NCBI GenBank assembly: GCA_964458545.1
Contig: CAYWJF010000065.1
Coordinates: 1-8,899 of the forward strand
Direction: 5' to 3'
Length of the DNA: 8,899 nucleotides
Origin: JAYFNU01 sp964458545
GTDB taxonomy: Bacteria; Bacillota; Clostridia; Oscillospirales; Ruminococcaceae
Shown here: positions 1-6,739 of the stretch, one piece after another
How the letters are laid out: each line of letters starts with the position of its first letter
Position numbering within the stretch: position 1 is the first letter of the stretch
Made by a program: the position numbers and the translations under genes
Notes under the pieces: model-generated
Database searches by the model: none
Seen by the model: the letters and a program-made list of their open reading frames with translations, nothing else
What the model was told of the DNA's origin: nothing

Positions 1-61
1 CACATTTCTGCGTTACACGATTTCCAATCGTGCGCCCTCGACCAAGCTAGGCGACATCTCC
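1..61 (-). tRNA. tRNA-Ser (anticodon GGA), partial
   Basis: Read on the minus strand, the 5' end is the G opposite position 61. It begins GGAGATG (5' acceptor strand), then TC, a D-arm with a GCC/GGC stem, and an anticodon arm CACGA-TTGGAAA-TCGTG whose 5-bp stem is perfect and whose loop carries anticodon GGA (serine UCC/UCU codons). It continues into a long variable arm that can fold as CGCA-GAAA-TGTG, the class II feature expected of tRNA-Ser. The T-arm and 3' acceptor strand lie beyond the left edge. Identity is firm from the anticodon and variable arm together. The gene diverges from asnS and has its own promoter. Confidence 0.93.
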
Positions 62-93
62 ATAGATAACACCATTGTTTGTGCGACTTATAT

Positions 94-122
94 ATAATAA
101 TTGAAAAATTTCTTCAAGTCAA
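94..122 (-). promoter_or_regulatory. Sigma-A type promoter for tRNA-Ser
   Basis: On the minus strand, a -35 box TTGACT (complement of 117-122) is followed by a 17-nt spacer and a -10 box TATTAT (complement of 94-99). Transcription would start near 87, leaving a leader of about 26 nt before the tRNA 5' end. The close consensus match and exact 17-nt spacing fit a stable-RNA promoter. Assignment is by motif only. Confidence 0.6.
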
Positions 123-135
123 TAGAAAAAAGCCC

Positions 136-164
136 TTGTTACATTACTTTTTTTATATTATAAT
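136..164 (+). promoter_or_regulatory. Sigma-A type promoter for asnS
   Basis: The -35 box TTGTTA (136-141), a 17-nt spacer and a perfect -10 TATAAT (159-164) sit just upstream of asnS. Transcription would start near 171, giving a leader of only about 27 nt. That is too short to hold a T-box or other riboswitch, so this asnS is not T-box controlled from this promoter. The promoter is back to back with that of the tRNA. Confidence 0.7.
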
Positions 165-197
165 AATATAATCATTTTTATGTAAAAGGGTGTCCTT

Positions 198-1589
198 ATG
201 AAAAGAGCGGAAATTAAAGCATTATTTGCGAACAAAGGAATAAAGGATTCCGAAAGCGTTACCGTCGCGGGTTGGGTCAAGACCTCTCGCGAGAGTAAAA
301 ATTTCGGTTTCATTGAAATAAACGATGGAAGCTGCTTCAAAAATCTTCAAATTGTTGTTGAAGCGGAAAAGTTCGATAATTTTAAAGAGGTCGCGAATAT
401 AAACGTTGGAAGCGCTATTATCGTGAAGGGCAAAATTGTGCTTACGCCTGACGCGAAGCAGCCCTTTGAGGTAAACGCCGACGAAATATCGGTTGAGGGT
501 AGTTGCGACAACACGTATCCGTTACAGAAAAAGCGCCACACGCTCGAGTTCCTTCGCACTATACCACACCTTCGCGCACGCACAAATACCTTCGAAGCTG
601 TTTTCCGCGTTAGAAGCGAAGCTGCGTTCGCTATCCATAAATTCTTTAATGAGAACGGCTTCGTTTATGTTCATACACCGCTAATAACGGGCAGCGACTG
701 CGAGGGCGCGGGCGAAATGTTCCACGTAACAACCCTTGACCTCAAAAACCCGCCGCTTACCGAGGACGGAAAGATTGACTACAAGCAGGATTTTTTCGGA
801 CGTGAAACAAACCTGACCGTTTCGGGACAGCTTGAGGGCGAAACGATGGCGCAGGCATTTGGAAAGATATATACATTTGGTCCCACCTTCCGCGCCGAGC
901 GCTCCTATACTCCGAGACACGCTGCTGAATTCTGGATGATTGAGCCCGAAATGGCGTTTTGCGACCTTTCGGGATATATGGATAACGCCGAGGCTATGAT
1001 AAAGTCTGTTATAGGGCATTTGCTTACGACCTGTACAGATGAACTAAACTTTTTCAATAGCTTCTACGATAAAGAGCTGTTAAATAAGCTTAATAAGCTC
1101 GTAAATGACGATTTTGCCCGTGTAAGCTACACCGAAGCGGTCGAAATACTTGAAAAGCATAACGACGAGTTCGATTTTAAGGTGAGCTGGGGTTGCGATT
1201 TACAGACCGAGCACGAAAGATATCTCACCGAAAAGATATTCGAACGCCCCGTTTTCGTCACTGATTACCCGAAGGAGATTAAGGCGTTTTATATGCGGGT
1301 AAACGAGGACAACAAGACGGTTGCGGCGGCTGATATGCTGGTGCCGGGCGTGGGTGAATTGATAGGCGGTAGCCAGCGCGAAGAGCGTCTTGACGTGCTT
1401 CTTAAGCGAATGAAAGAGCTTGGACTTAATGAGGAGGACTACGGCTTCTACCTTGACCTTCGCCGTTATGGCTCAACAAAGCACGCGGGCTACGGTCTTG
1501 GCTTTGAACGTCTTATTATGTATGTTACTGGTATTGGTAACATACGCGACGTAGAGTTTTATCCGAGAACAACGGGCGGCTTTTATTAA
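198..1589 (+). CDS. asnS: Asparaginyl-tRNA synthetase
   Basis: This 463-residue protein is a cytosolic class IIb aminoacyl-tRNA synthetase that charges tRNA-Asn with asparagine using ATP. An N-terminal OB-fold anticodon-binding domain (about residues 18-105) contains the VAGWVKTSR strand typical of the family. The catalytic domain follows, with the AsnRS-type stretch DFFGRETNLTVSGQLEGET, class II motif 2 (FRAERSYTPRH, from residue 231; EFWMIEPE marks AsnRS rather than AspRS), and motif 3 GYGLGFERL (431-439). Length matches bacterial AsnRS (about 465). The ATG is preceded by AAAAGGG at 184-190 with 7-nt spacing. An oddity is the extreme C-terminus, RDVEFYPRTTGGFY, where most family members I recall read RDVIPFPRT. 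It leads a same-strand gene string, with the next gene 33 nt downstream and no terminator between. Confidence 0.97.
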   Translation: MKRAEIKALFANKGIKDSESVTVAGWVKTSRESKNFGFIEINDGSCFKNLQIVVEAEKFDNFKEVANINVGSAIIVKGKIVLTPDAKQPFEVNADEISVEGSCDNTYPLQKKRHTLEFLRTIPHLRARTNTFEAVFRVRSEAAFAIHKFFNENGFVYVHTPLITGSDCEGAGEMFHVTTLDLKNPPLTEDGKIDYKQDFFGRETNLTVSGQLEGETMAQAFGKIYTFGPTFRAERSYTPRHAAEFWMIEPEMAFCDLSGYMDNAEAMIKSVIGHLLTTCTDELNFFNSFYDKELLNKLNKLVNDDFARVSYTEAVEILEKHNDEFDFKVSWGCDLQTEHERYLTEKIFERPVFVTDYPKEIKAFYMRVNEDNKTVAAADMLVPGVGELIGGSQREERLDVLLKRMKELGLNEEDYGFYLDLRRYGSTKHAGYGLGFERLIMYVTGIGNIRDVEFYPRTTGGFY

Positions 1590-1622
1590 GAAACAAACCG
1601 ACAGATATATAAAGGAATTGCT

Positions 1623-2915
1623 ATGAGTAACTGTTACGGCAAGATGGAGAAAAAGGAAAGAGAATGCCTGCTTGAAAAGCTGAGAGCTGAGTATAACGAC
1701 TTTGCTTCGCGCGGTATGAAGCTTGATATGTCAAGAGGTAAGCCCTCAAGCGAACAGCTTGATTTATCGCTCGGTATCTTCAATCAGAGATTTGACCGTG
1801 AGCTTTTTACGCTTTCCAACGGAATGGACGCGCGCAATTACGGCGTTCCTACAGGTATTCCCGAAATGAAGGCTATCTTTGCCGATATCCTTGAGGTTTC
1901 GCCCGAAAACATTATTGTAGGCGGCAACTCAAGCCTTAACCTTGAATACGACTTTATCTCGCGCGCTTATACCCACGGCGTATATGAGGGTGCGAAGTCG
2001 TGGAAGGACTGCGAAAAGCTTAAATGGCTCTGCCCGTCGCCCGGTTACGACCGTCATTTTGCTATTACTGAACTTTTTGGTTTCGAGCTTATTACCGTAC
2101 CCATGACAGAAAACGGACCTGATATGGACGTTGTTGAGAATCTCGTGGCAAACGACGAGTCGATAAAGGGAATATGGTGCGTTCCCGTTTACTCAAATCC
2201 GACAGGCGCGGTATACAGCGATGAAACTATAAAGCGGCTCGCTTCAATGAAGTGCAAGGCAAACGATTTTGTTATAATGTACGATAACGCCTATTGCGTT
2301 CATCATTTGTATGACAAAGTTAATACGGTAATAAGCATACTTGAAGAATGTGAAAAGGAAGGCAACCCTGAAAGGGTAGTTATGTTCACCTCAACGAGTA
2401 AAATTACCTTCGCGGGCGCTGGCGTTTGCTGCGTAGCGGGAAGTGAAAAGCTTCTTTCGGCAGTAAAGAAGAACCTTTCAATACAGACAATAGGCTTTGA
2501 TAAGACAAATCAGATTCTACACGCAAAATTTCTAAAAAACTTAGATAACGTTAACGCGCATATGAAAAAACAGGCTGAAATAGTTCGACCAAAGTTCGAG
2601 ACGGTAATGAAGATACTCGACGAGGAGCTTGTAAGCGTAAAAATTGCAAGCTACATAAAGCCGGAGGGCGGCTATTTCATAAATCTTGTAACGCCGAAGG
2701 GCACGGCAAAAAGAATAGTTTCCCTTTGCGCCGAAGCTGGAGTAAAGCTAACGCCCGCGGGTGCAATGTTCCCGTACGGCGTAGACCCAGACGACTGCAA
2801 TATTAGGATAGCGCCGACCTACCCCGATTGTGAGGAGATAAAGCTTGCGGCAAAGCTTCTTGCGCTTTCCACTAAGATAGCTGCGCTCGAAAAGCTTAAC
2901 AGTAATCCCGCTTGA
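1623..2915 (+). CDS. PLP-dependent aminotransferase, class Ic aspartate aminotransferase-like
   Basis: This 430-residue fold-type I pyridoxal-phosphate enzyme most resembles the aspartate aminotransferases of the MocR-like/Ic subgroup (the Corynebacterium AspT type). It would transfer the amino group between aspartate and 2-oxoglutarate in the cytosol. Supporting features are the N-terminal LDMSRGKPSSEQLDLS, the cofactor-contacting YSNPTG with Asn192, Asp221 and Tyr224 in MYDNAYCVHH, the Schiff-base lysine Lys260 in FTSTSKITFAG, and the substrate-carboxylate arginine Arg395 in NIRIAPTYP. All expected catalytic residues are present. The ATG has AAAGGA at 1611-1616 with 6-nt spacing. It lies 33 nt after asnS, so co-transcription is likely. 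The pairing suggests linkage to aspartate/asparagine supply, which is an inference. The exact amino donor cannot be settled from sequence alone. Confidence 0.88.
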   Translation: MSNCYGKMEKKERECLLEKLRAEYNDFASRGMKLDMSRGKPSSEQLDLSLGIFNQRFDRELFTLSNGMDARNYGVPTGIPEMKAIFADILEVSPENIIVGGNSSLNLEYDFISRAYTHGVYEGAKSWKDCEKLKWLCPSPGYDRHFAITELFGFELITVPMTENGPDMDVVENLVANDESIKGIWCVPVYSNPTGAVYSDETIKRLASMKCKANDFVIMYDNAYCVHHLYDKVNTVISILEECEKEGNPERVVMFTSTSKITFAGAGVCCVAGSEKLLSAVKKNLSIQTIGFDKTNQILHAKFLKNLDNVNAHMKKQAEIVRPKFETVMKILDEELVSVKIASYIKPEGGYFINLVTPKGTAKRIVSLCAEAGVKLTPAGAMFPYGVDPDDCNIRIAPTYPDCEEIKLAAKLLALSTKIAALEKLNSNPA

Positions 2916-2940
2916 AGTGTATTCAAGTAAATAATATATA
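2912..2940 (+). promoter_or_regulatory. Possible internal promoter before secD
   Basis: TTGAAG (2912-2917) and TATATA (2935-2940) are separated by 17 nt in the AT-rich 43-bp gap before secD. Each box matches 4 of 6 consensus positions, so this is weak and could be chance. The -35 candidate overlaps the end of the upstream aminotransferase gene. If real, it would let secD-secF-nrdR be transcribed apart from asnS. Confidence 0.3.
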
Positions 2941-2958
2941 GTTATTTCGGAGGTCCTT

Positions 2959-4362
2959 ATGAAAAGTTTTGGCAAGGTAATATTTATCCTTATTGCCGCG
3001 CTGTCGATATTCGTCTTTGTACTGGGCGCGTTCGGTATCGCTGAGCATTACGGGGATATTACTACCGTAATAGTAAAGTCAGCCGAGCAGCTTGGTATCG
3101 GCTTGGACGGCTCGACAAATATGAAGATAGTCCTTTCGCCGAGCGAAGAGGGAAAAACCCTTTCCCGCGAAGAGATGCTTTACACAAAAAGCATTCTCGA
3201 AAAAAGGCTTGACAGCTATCTTATCGACGAGTACAGAATTAACTGCGATTTTGAAAACAGCACCTTTTCTGTTGTAGTCGCTTATAACATTAGTTCGCAG
3301 TACACAAGCTCATGGGTAGTAGCTCAGCTTACTTCCGTAGGTGACGTTAAGGTTTATGAGGGTGACGCCGTAGACGAGAGTAAGGTAATCATTTCGAGCG
3401 AAAACATCACGAGCGCAGAAGTCTTTAGAGAGATGCTTAGTGATACCTACGCAAGATACGGCATTGAGATGTCGCTCAACGCAGAGGGCAGAGAAGCTTA
3501 TAAAGCCGCAATGGACAAGCTTTTAGCGGAAAAGACCGATACGTCCGTTTCAACGGTTTCGATATACATCGACGGTCAAAGCGTAGCTTCTATGGGAATT
3601 AACGAGGAGTTTAAGGGAAGAAACGCAATAATTAAATCATCTATGCTTAGCTATGAAACTGCTGCAGCCGCAACGATTATTATTGACAGTGGAAAGCTTC
3701 CCGTTGAGCTTAAGAACACTTCAATTACCCTTATGAACGCGAGTATAGGCGAGCAGGCAATAACGGCTTTACAGCTTGCGGTAATAAGCGCGCTCGCTAT
3801 TAGCTTCTTCTACTTAATTTATAAGTACCGTCTTTGCGGCGTTGCAAGTATGATTTCTATGCTTGGCACCGTCGGCGGTTTACTGCTTGTATGTACAGGT
3901 ATGTTTACAATAACGTCGCCGAACAGCGTTATTCCGCTTACGGCAACGGCTATGGCTGCGGCGTTTATTACAATATTTATAAACTATGAAGCAAACGTAC
4001 GATATTTTGAGTCTATCAAGGCTCGACTTGGTGAAGTGTCGCCTAACAAAGCGATTGTTGAGGAGTTTAAGAAGACGGTCGGCACGACGCTTGGTATAGA
4101 TTTCGCTCTTGTGCTTATCTCGCTTCTTTTCTATATATTTGTAAGGAATCAAGGTATTCACTCATTTATTTTAAGCCCAATATTTGCCGCTTTCGGTGTA
4201 AAGACGGTAAACTTCTCGTCCTTCACTTACTTTGGAATAATGCTTCTCGCAGGTACGCTTATCGGCTTCCTGTCCTCGGTTCTCGGTACTTTCGCCTTGC
4301 TTTATTCCTTGAGCTGCTTCAAATTCGCTTCAAACAAAAAGCTTTTTGGAGGTGAAAGATAA
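2959..4362 (+). CDS. secD: Divergent SecD, protein translocase accessory subunit
   Basis: This 467-residue membrane protein has the SecD layout: one N-terminal TM segment (about 7-27), a large extracytoplasmic domain (about 28-265), then five more TM segments. SecD works with SecF to help SecYEG-exported chains clear the membrane using the proton motive force. Family marks include GIGLDGSTNMKIVL (family form GLDLxGGT), an LNAEGREAY stretch, IYIDGQSVAS, the SGKLPVEL motif before TM2 (LPVEL at 247-251), and NYEANVRYFESI (342-353), matching the TM4 motif VDANVLIFERI. The usual Asp there is replaced by Glu344. RBS GGAGGT (2949-2954) precedes the ATG. It overlaps secF by 1 nt (TAATG), implying translational coupling. 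Overall similarity to canonical SecD is low but the architecture is clear. Confidence 0.82.
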   Translation: MKSFGKVIFILIAALSIFVFVLGAFGIAEHYGDITTVIVKSAEQLGIGLDGSTNMKIVLSPSEEGKTLSREEMLYTKSILEKRLDSYLIDEYRINCDFENSTFSVVVAYNISSQYTSSWVVAQLTSVGDVKVYEGDAVDESKVIISSENITSAEVFREMLSDTYARYGIEMSLNAEGREAYKAAMDKLLAEKTDTSVSTVSIYIDGQSVASMGINEEFKGRNAIIKSSMLSYETAAAATIIIDSGKLPVELKNTSITLMNASIGEQAITALQLAVISALAISFFYLIYKYRLCGVASMISMLGTVGGLLLVCTGMFTITSPNSVIPLTATAMAAAFITIFINYEANVRYFESIKARLGEVSPNKAIVEEFKKTVGTTLGIDFALVLISLLFYIFVRNQGIHSFILSPIFAAFGVKTVNFSSFTYFGIMLLAGTLIGFLSSVLGTFALLYSLSCFKFASNKKLFGGER

Positions 4363-5246
4363 TGAATATCAACTTTTACAAAGCACGGCGTATTTATTTA
4401 ATTATTGCGGCGGCGGTTATCGCTCTCGCGTTTGCGGTATTCTTCATCTTCGGCTTTGCAAGCGACAGTATAACAAAGGGATATACCGAATATAAAGCCG
4501 TTGTATCTTCCGAAGCAGACCTTGAGAATGTAGATATAGAGTATCTTAAAGGTAAGGTTAAGGAAACGATAGGCAACAGCGCAAACGTCGCTTTCTGCAC
4601 AGATTCTGTGTCATATGAAACGGTGCTGGTAATGAACCTTCCGTATGGAAGCGAAATAGACGAGCAAAGCGTTGTTACTATGCTTAACGCAGAGTATCCC
4701 GATTTTGCGGTAGATTCTTTAAGCTCCACGAACTACGGACCTTCGGCAGAAGGAGCGTTCTATCTTAGCTTTGTTGCTTCCGTAATAATTGTGCTTGCTG
4801 TACTGTTTGTTATTTCGCTTTTCTTCGCGTCAACCAGAAACGCCTGCTTAATTCTTTTGGGTGAGGTGCTTTCGGCGCTTATGGTTACCGCCGTTTATCT
4901 GTTTGCGAGAGTTGCGTCTTTTATGCTTCTTATCGCGTCAGTATTTGCGAGCATAGTATTCTCATTTGTTCTCGGAATTGTGATGTTAAAAGCGCTTGAC
5001 GCCGCCATCGCGAAATTCAAGAAGCCCAAGCACTCGGATATAATGAATAGTGCCTTAAATAGCGAGCTTGGAAGAATATTTACTATTTTGGTTTTAGGCG
5101 CGCTATTCGCTATAGCCTTCACCGTTATTGGTTTGGTTTTCGGCTATGTCGGAATTATCTATATCGGTGTAATGCTCTTTGGCGTTGCATTGGCTTCGCT
5201 CTTCACGACCACGCTTATTATTCCCACGCTTTGGAAGAATAAATAA
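4362..5246 (+). CDS. secF: Divergent SecF, protein translocase accessory subunit
   Basis: This 294-residue protein, coupled to secD by a TAATG overlap, has the SecF topology: TM1 (about 11-33), an extracytoplasmic domain (about 34-130), then five TM segments. It has a strong RBS, GGAGGTG (4348-4354). The GPSAEGAFYLSF stretch before TM2 matches the family's VGP...G start, and MNSALNSELGR (228-238) corresponds to the SecF loop ending in the conserved Arg (here Arg238). Two hallmarks are missing: the GxDFxGGT motif after TM1 is absent, and the TM4 motif GYSINDTVVVFDRI is represented by GIVMLKALDAAIAK (from Gly205), with Lys210 at the position of the proton-relay Asp. Identification rests on position after secD, topology and these partial matches. 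Standalone recognition would be weak. Confidence 0.72.
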   Translation: MNINFYKARRIYLIIAAAVIALAFAVFFIFGFASDSITKGYTEYKAVVSSEADLENVDIEYLKGKVKETIGNSANVAFCTDSVSYETVLVMNLPYGSEIDEQSVVTMLNAEYPDFAVDSLSSTNYGPSAEGAFYLSFVASVIIVLAVLFVISLFFASTRNACLILLGEVLSALMVTAVYLFARVASFMLLIASVFASIVFSFVLGIVMLKALDAAIAKFKKPKHSDIMNSALNSELGRIFTILVLGALFAIAFTVIGLVFGYVGIIYIGVMLFGVALASLFTTTLIIPTLWKNK

Positions 5247-5251
5247 AACGC

Positions 5252-5269
5252 GGAGGTATAATGTAAATG
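5252..5269 (+). promoter_or_regulatory. nrdR ribosome site with an embedded ATG-TAA start-stop
   Basis: GGAGGT at 5252-5257 lies 9 nt before the nrdR ATG (5267). Between them, at 5261-5266, is a second ATG followed at once by TAA, only 3 nt from the Shine-Dalgarno. The NrdR zinc-ribbon begins exactly at the 5267 ATG (MKCPFC), which decides that start. Confidence 0.6.
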
Positions 5270-5725
5270 AAATGCCCGTTCTGCGGACACCCTGACACAA
5301 AGGTTAACGACTCGCGTCCTACCGATGATTTCAGCAAAATTCGCCGTAGAAGGGAATGTCTCGACTGCGGACAGAGGTTTACAACATACGAAATAGTTGA
5401 GACTGCTCCCGTAATGGTTGTTAAAAAGGACGGCTCGCGAGAGGTTTTCGACAGAGCAAAGCTTCTGCGCGGTTTACTTAAGGCGTGCGAAAAACGCCCG
5501 ATTTCAGCCGGGCGTTTAGACAAAGCCGTAGAAAACATTGAACAGAAGTTGTTAAACTCAATGGAAAGGGAGGTACCATCCTCCTACGTCGGAGAGCTTG
5601 TAATGGACGAGCTAAAGCTGATAGACGAGGTAGCCTACGTCCGTTTTGCTTCTGTTTACAGGGAATTCAAGGATATTAATACCTTTATGGCTGAGCTTGA
5701 GGATATGCTAAAGAATAAACACTAA
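5267..5725 (+). CDS. nrdR: Transcriptional repressor NrdR
   Basis: This 152-residue protein is a nucleotide-sensing repressor of ribonucleotide reductase genes, binding NrdR boxes in their promoters. An N-terminal zinc ribbon has Cys3, Cys6, Cys31 and Cys34 with the basic RRRREC stretch, followed by an ATP-cone domain (about 47-137) beginning VMVVKKDGSREVFDRAKLLRGLLKACEKRP and ending in the family's DEVAYVRFASVYREFKD. Length is standard (150-160). It is the last gene of the rightward string, 20 nt after secF. Its stop overlaps the stop of the opposing DUF4363 gene by 4 bp. Codons 75-84 contain a hairpin that reads as a terminator on the other strand. No ribonucleotide reductase gene or NrdR box was seen here. 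Confidence 0.96.
   Translation: MKCPFCGHPDTKVNDSRPTDDFSKIRRRRECLDCGQRFTTYEIVETAPVMVVKKDGSREVFDRAKLLRGLLKACEKRPISAGRLDKAVENIEQKLLNSMEREVPSSYVGELVMDELKLIDEVAYVRFASVYREFKDINTFMAELEDMLKNKH
5490..5517 (-). terminator. Rho-independent terminator of the DUF421-DUF4363 operon, inside nrdR
   Basis: On the minus strand, AAACGCCCG (complement of 5509-5517) pairs perfectly over 9 bp with CGGGCGTTT (complement of 5492-5500) around an 8-nt loop. It is followed by a T-run (TTTTT, complement of 5490-5494, partly in the stem). It lies about 205-230 nt beyond the DUF4363 stop. On the plus strand only TTT then AGA follows, so the signal is directional for the minus strand. It overlaps nrdR codons for the family-conserved KRP region, so part of the sequence is also coding-constrained. 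Confidence 0.65.
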
Positions 5726-6090
5726 ATAAGTTTTTTGTTTGCTTCCTTAACAACCTGTAAGTGCCGTAGAGTTTTCGAAAGCTCGGCGTTAAAATCGTTA
5801 TGGTGCTCGGCGCCGACATAGGCGTAAAGACCCGAAAGCGACACGTTAAGGTTATTATAATGCTCGCGGTCAACAAAAAGAATAAATAAGGCTTCATTTC
5901 GCTTGAAGAGTTGTTCATACTCTTCAAGCTTTTTATTTGCCATTTCATAGTCACCCAAGCCGTTAAGATAGCCCGCCTTCATAAGTGAAACTCTCATATC
6001 GTCCGTGACCGTTTCTACTGTTTCACAGGAATACCACGTTAAACCTACTAATAATACTACAATAATTAGAGCTGCATACAGTCTTTTCAT
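5722..6090 (-). CDS. DUF4363 family membrane-anchored protein
   Basis: This 122-residue protein has a single N-terminal TM or uncleaved signal segment (about residues 4-20), then a mostly helical extracytoplasmic domain. The C-terminal part (FVDREHYNNLNVSLSGLYAY, AELSKTLRHLQVV, ending NKKLI) matches my recollection of DUF4363, which commonly accompanies DUF421 proteins in Clostridia. Its function is unknown. The WYSC sequence near Cys22 is a poor lipobox, so a lipoprotein is not favoured. It starts inside the DUF421 stop (ATGA overlap at 6087-6090) with GGGAGGC at 6094-6100, giving tight translational coupling. It ends by overlapping nrdR tail to tail. Codons 53-63 carry the opposing operon's terminator hairpin, so the KLEEYEQLFK helix is encoded by a palindrome. 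Confidence 0.8.
   Translation of the reverse strand: MKRLYAALIIVVLLVGLTWYSCETVETVTDDMRVSLMKAGYLNGLGDYEMANKKLEEYEQLFKRNEALFILFVDREHYNNLNVSLSGLYAYVGAEHHNDFNAELSKTLRHLQVVKEANKKLI
5901..5938 (+). terminator. Rho-independent terminator of the asnS-nrdR string, inside the DUF4363 gene
   Basis: An 11-bp perfect stem, GCTTGAAGAGT (5901-5911) with ACTCTTCAAGC (5919-5929), and a 7-nt loop are followed immediately by TTTTTATTT (5930-5938). No A-run precedes the stem, so it is directional for the plus strand. It lies about 175-210 nt after the nrdR stop, and no other terminator is seen after any gene of the rightward string. The stem is moderate in GC but long and flawless. Confidence 0.8.
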
Positions 6091-6716
6091 AGTGCCTCCC
6101 GCCTAACAAGGGTTATCTTTTCACCGTCGGCATTATACTGCATAAGCAGCACGTCCTTTAGTTCTATTGAACGTTCACGAAGCTTTTCGTTAAGCCAGTT
6201 ATCAGAGAGTCCGCTGTACTTAAAGGTATCCTTTTGTACCTCACCGTTAAGGATGAGGTTCAGCGGAGGATATTCGCCCTCCGTATATGCGTTAAGCTGG
6301 CCGTTTGTTTCAATTACCGCGTAGGATACGTCATTGATATCGTAGATATCCTTATTTCGCAAAGCTTCCAATACGTCGGTAATACCGAACCTTAGGTCGA
6401 ATAGCTGTTTTTGGTCTATTACACCGTCGCGAATAACGGTCTTTGAGTTGCCAGAAACCACGGTGGAAAACTTGTTTGAGCGTATTTCGATAAAGGATAA
6501 AAGCACCTCAAGACAGATGATAATAAGGATAGGCGCAATAGCCGAAATAAGCGGCAGGTCTGTTTCTTCGATAGGCAAGGAGGCGAGGTTTGAAATAAGA
6601 ATTGTGGTTACAAGTTCGCCCGGCTGTAGCTCGCCTATCTGACGCTTTCCCATAAGTCTTACCGCCGCAATTATCAGCGCGTAAACGATTACTGTTCTTA
6701 ATGTTACAACAAGCAT
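6087..6716 (-). CDS. DUF421 domain (YetF-like) membrane protein
   Basis: This 209-residue protein has three N-terminal TM segments (about 3-22, 34-54 and 60-82). The motif RLMGKRQIGELQPGELVTTI is the DUF421 signature. A cytosolic alpha/beta domain follows: VVSGNSKTVIRDGVIDQKQL, then VLEALRNKDIYDINDVSYAVIETNGQLNAY, matching the YetF C-terminal domain form with NG near its end. The molecular role is unknown. Relatives in Bacillus are membrane proteins, some associated with spores. The start has AAGGAAGGG (complement of 6724-6732), a plausible ribosome site. It is first of a two-gene operon with the coupled DUF4363 gene and diverges from the germinant receptor locus across 71 bp, which hints at a spore-membrane role (inference). 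Confidence 0.9.
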   Translation of the reverse strand: MLVVTLRTVIVYALIIAAVRLMGKRQIGELQPGELVTTILISNLASLPIEETDLPLISAIAPILIIICLEVLLSFIEIRSNKFSTVVSGNSKTVIRDGVIDQKQLFDLRFGITDVLEALRNKDIYDINDVSYAVIETNGQLNAYTEGEYPPLNLILNGEVQKDTFKYSGLSDNWLNEKLRERSIELKDVLLMQYNADGEKITLVRREAL

Positions 6717-6739
6717 AATTAACCCTTCCTTTTGGTGGT

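Noticed and set aside
62..197. Possible T-box leader for asnS
   Set aside because: The predicted transcript start leaves only about 27 nt before the ATG, and no specifier loop, T-box core or terminator is visible.
681..1019. 112-codon open frame on the minus strand opposite asnS
   Set aside because: It lies entirely within the conserved AsnRS catalytic domain and has no family resemblance.
2911..2927. Small hairpin CTTGAA-GTGTA-TTCAAG at the end of the aminotransferase gene
   Set aside because: Only 6 bp, AT-rich and not followed by a T-run, so it does not support a terminator between the aminotransferase gene and secD.
4394..4729. 111-codon open frame on the minus strand opposite secF
   Set aside because: It is a low-complexity product, lies antisense to secF, and has no supporting signals.
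6087..6090. Possible lipoprotein signal in the DUF4363 protein (WYSC)
   Set aside because: The residues before Cys22 do not fit a lipobox (Trp at -3, no small residue pattern), so a simple membrane anchor is more likely.
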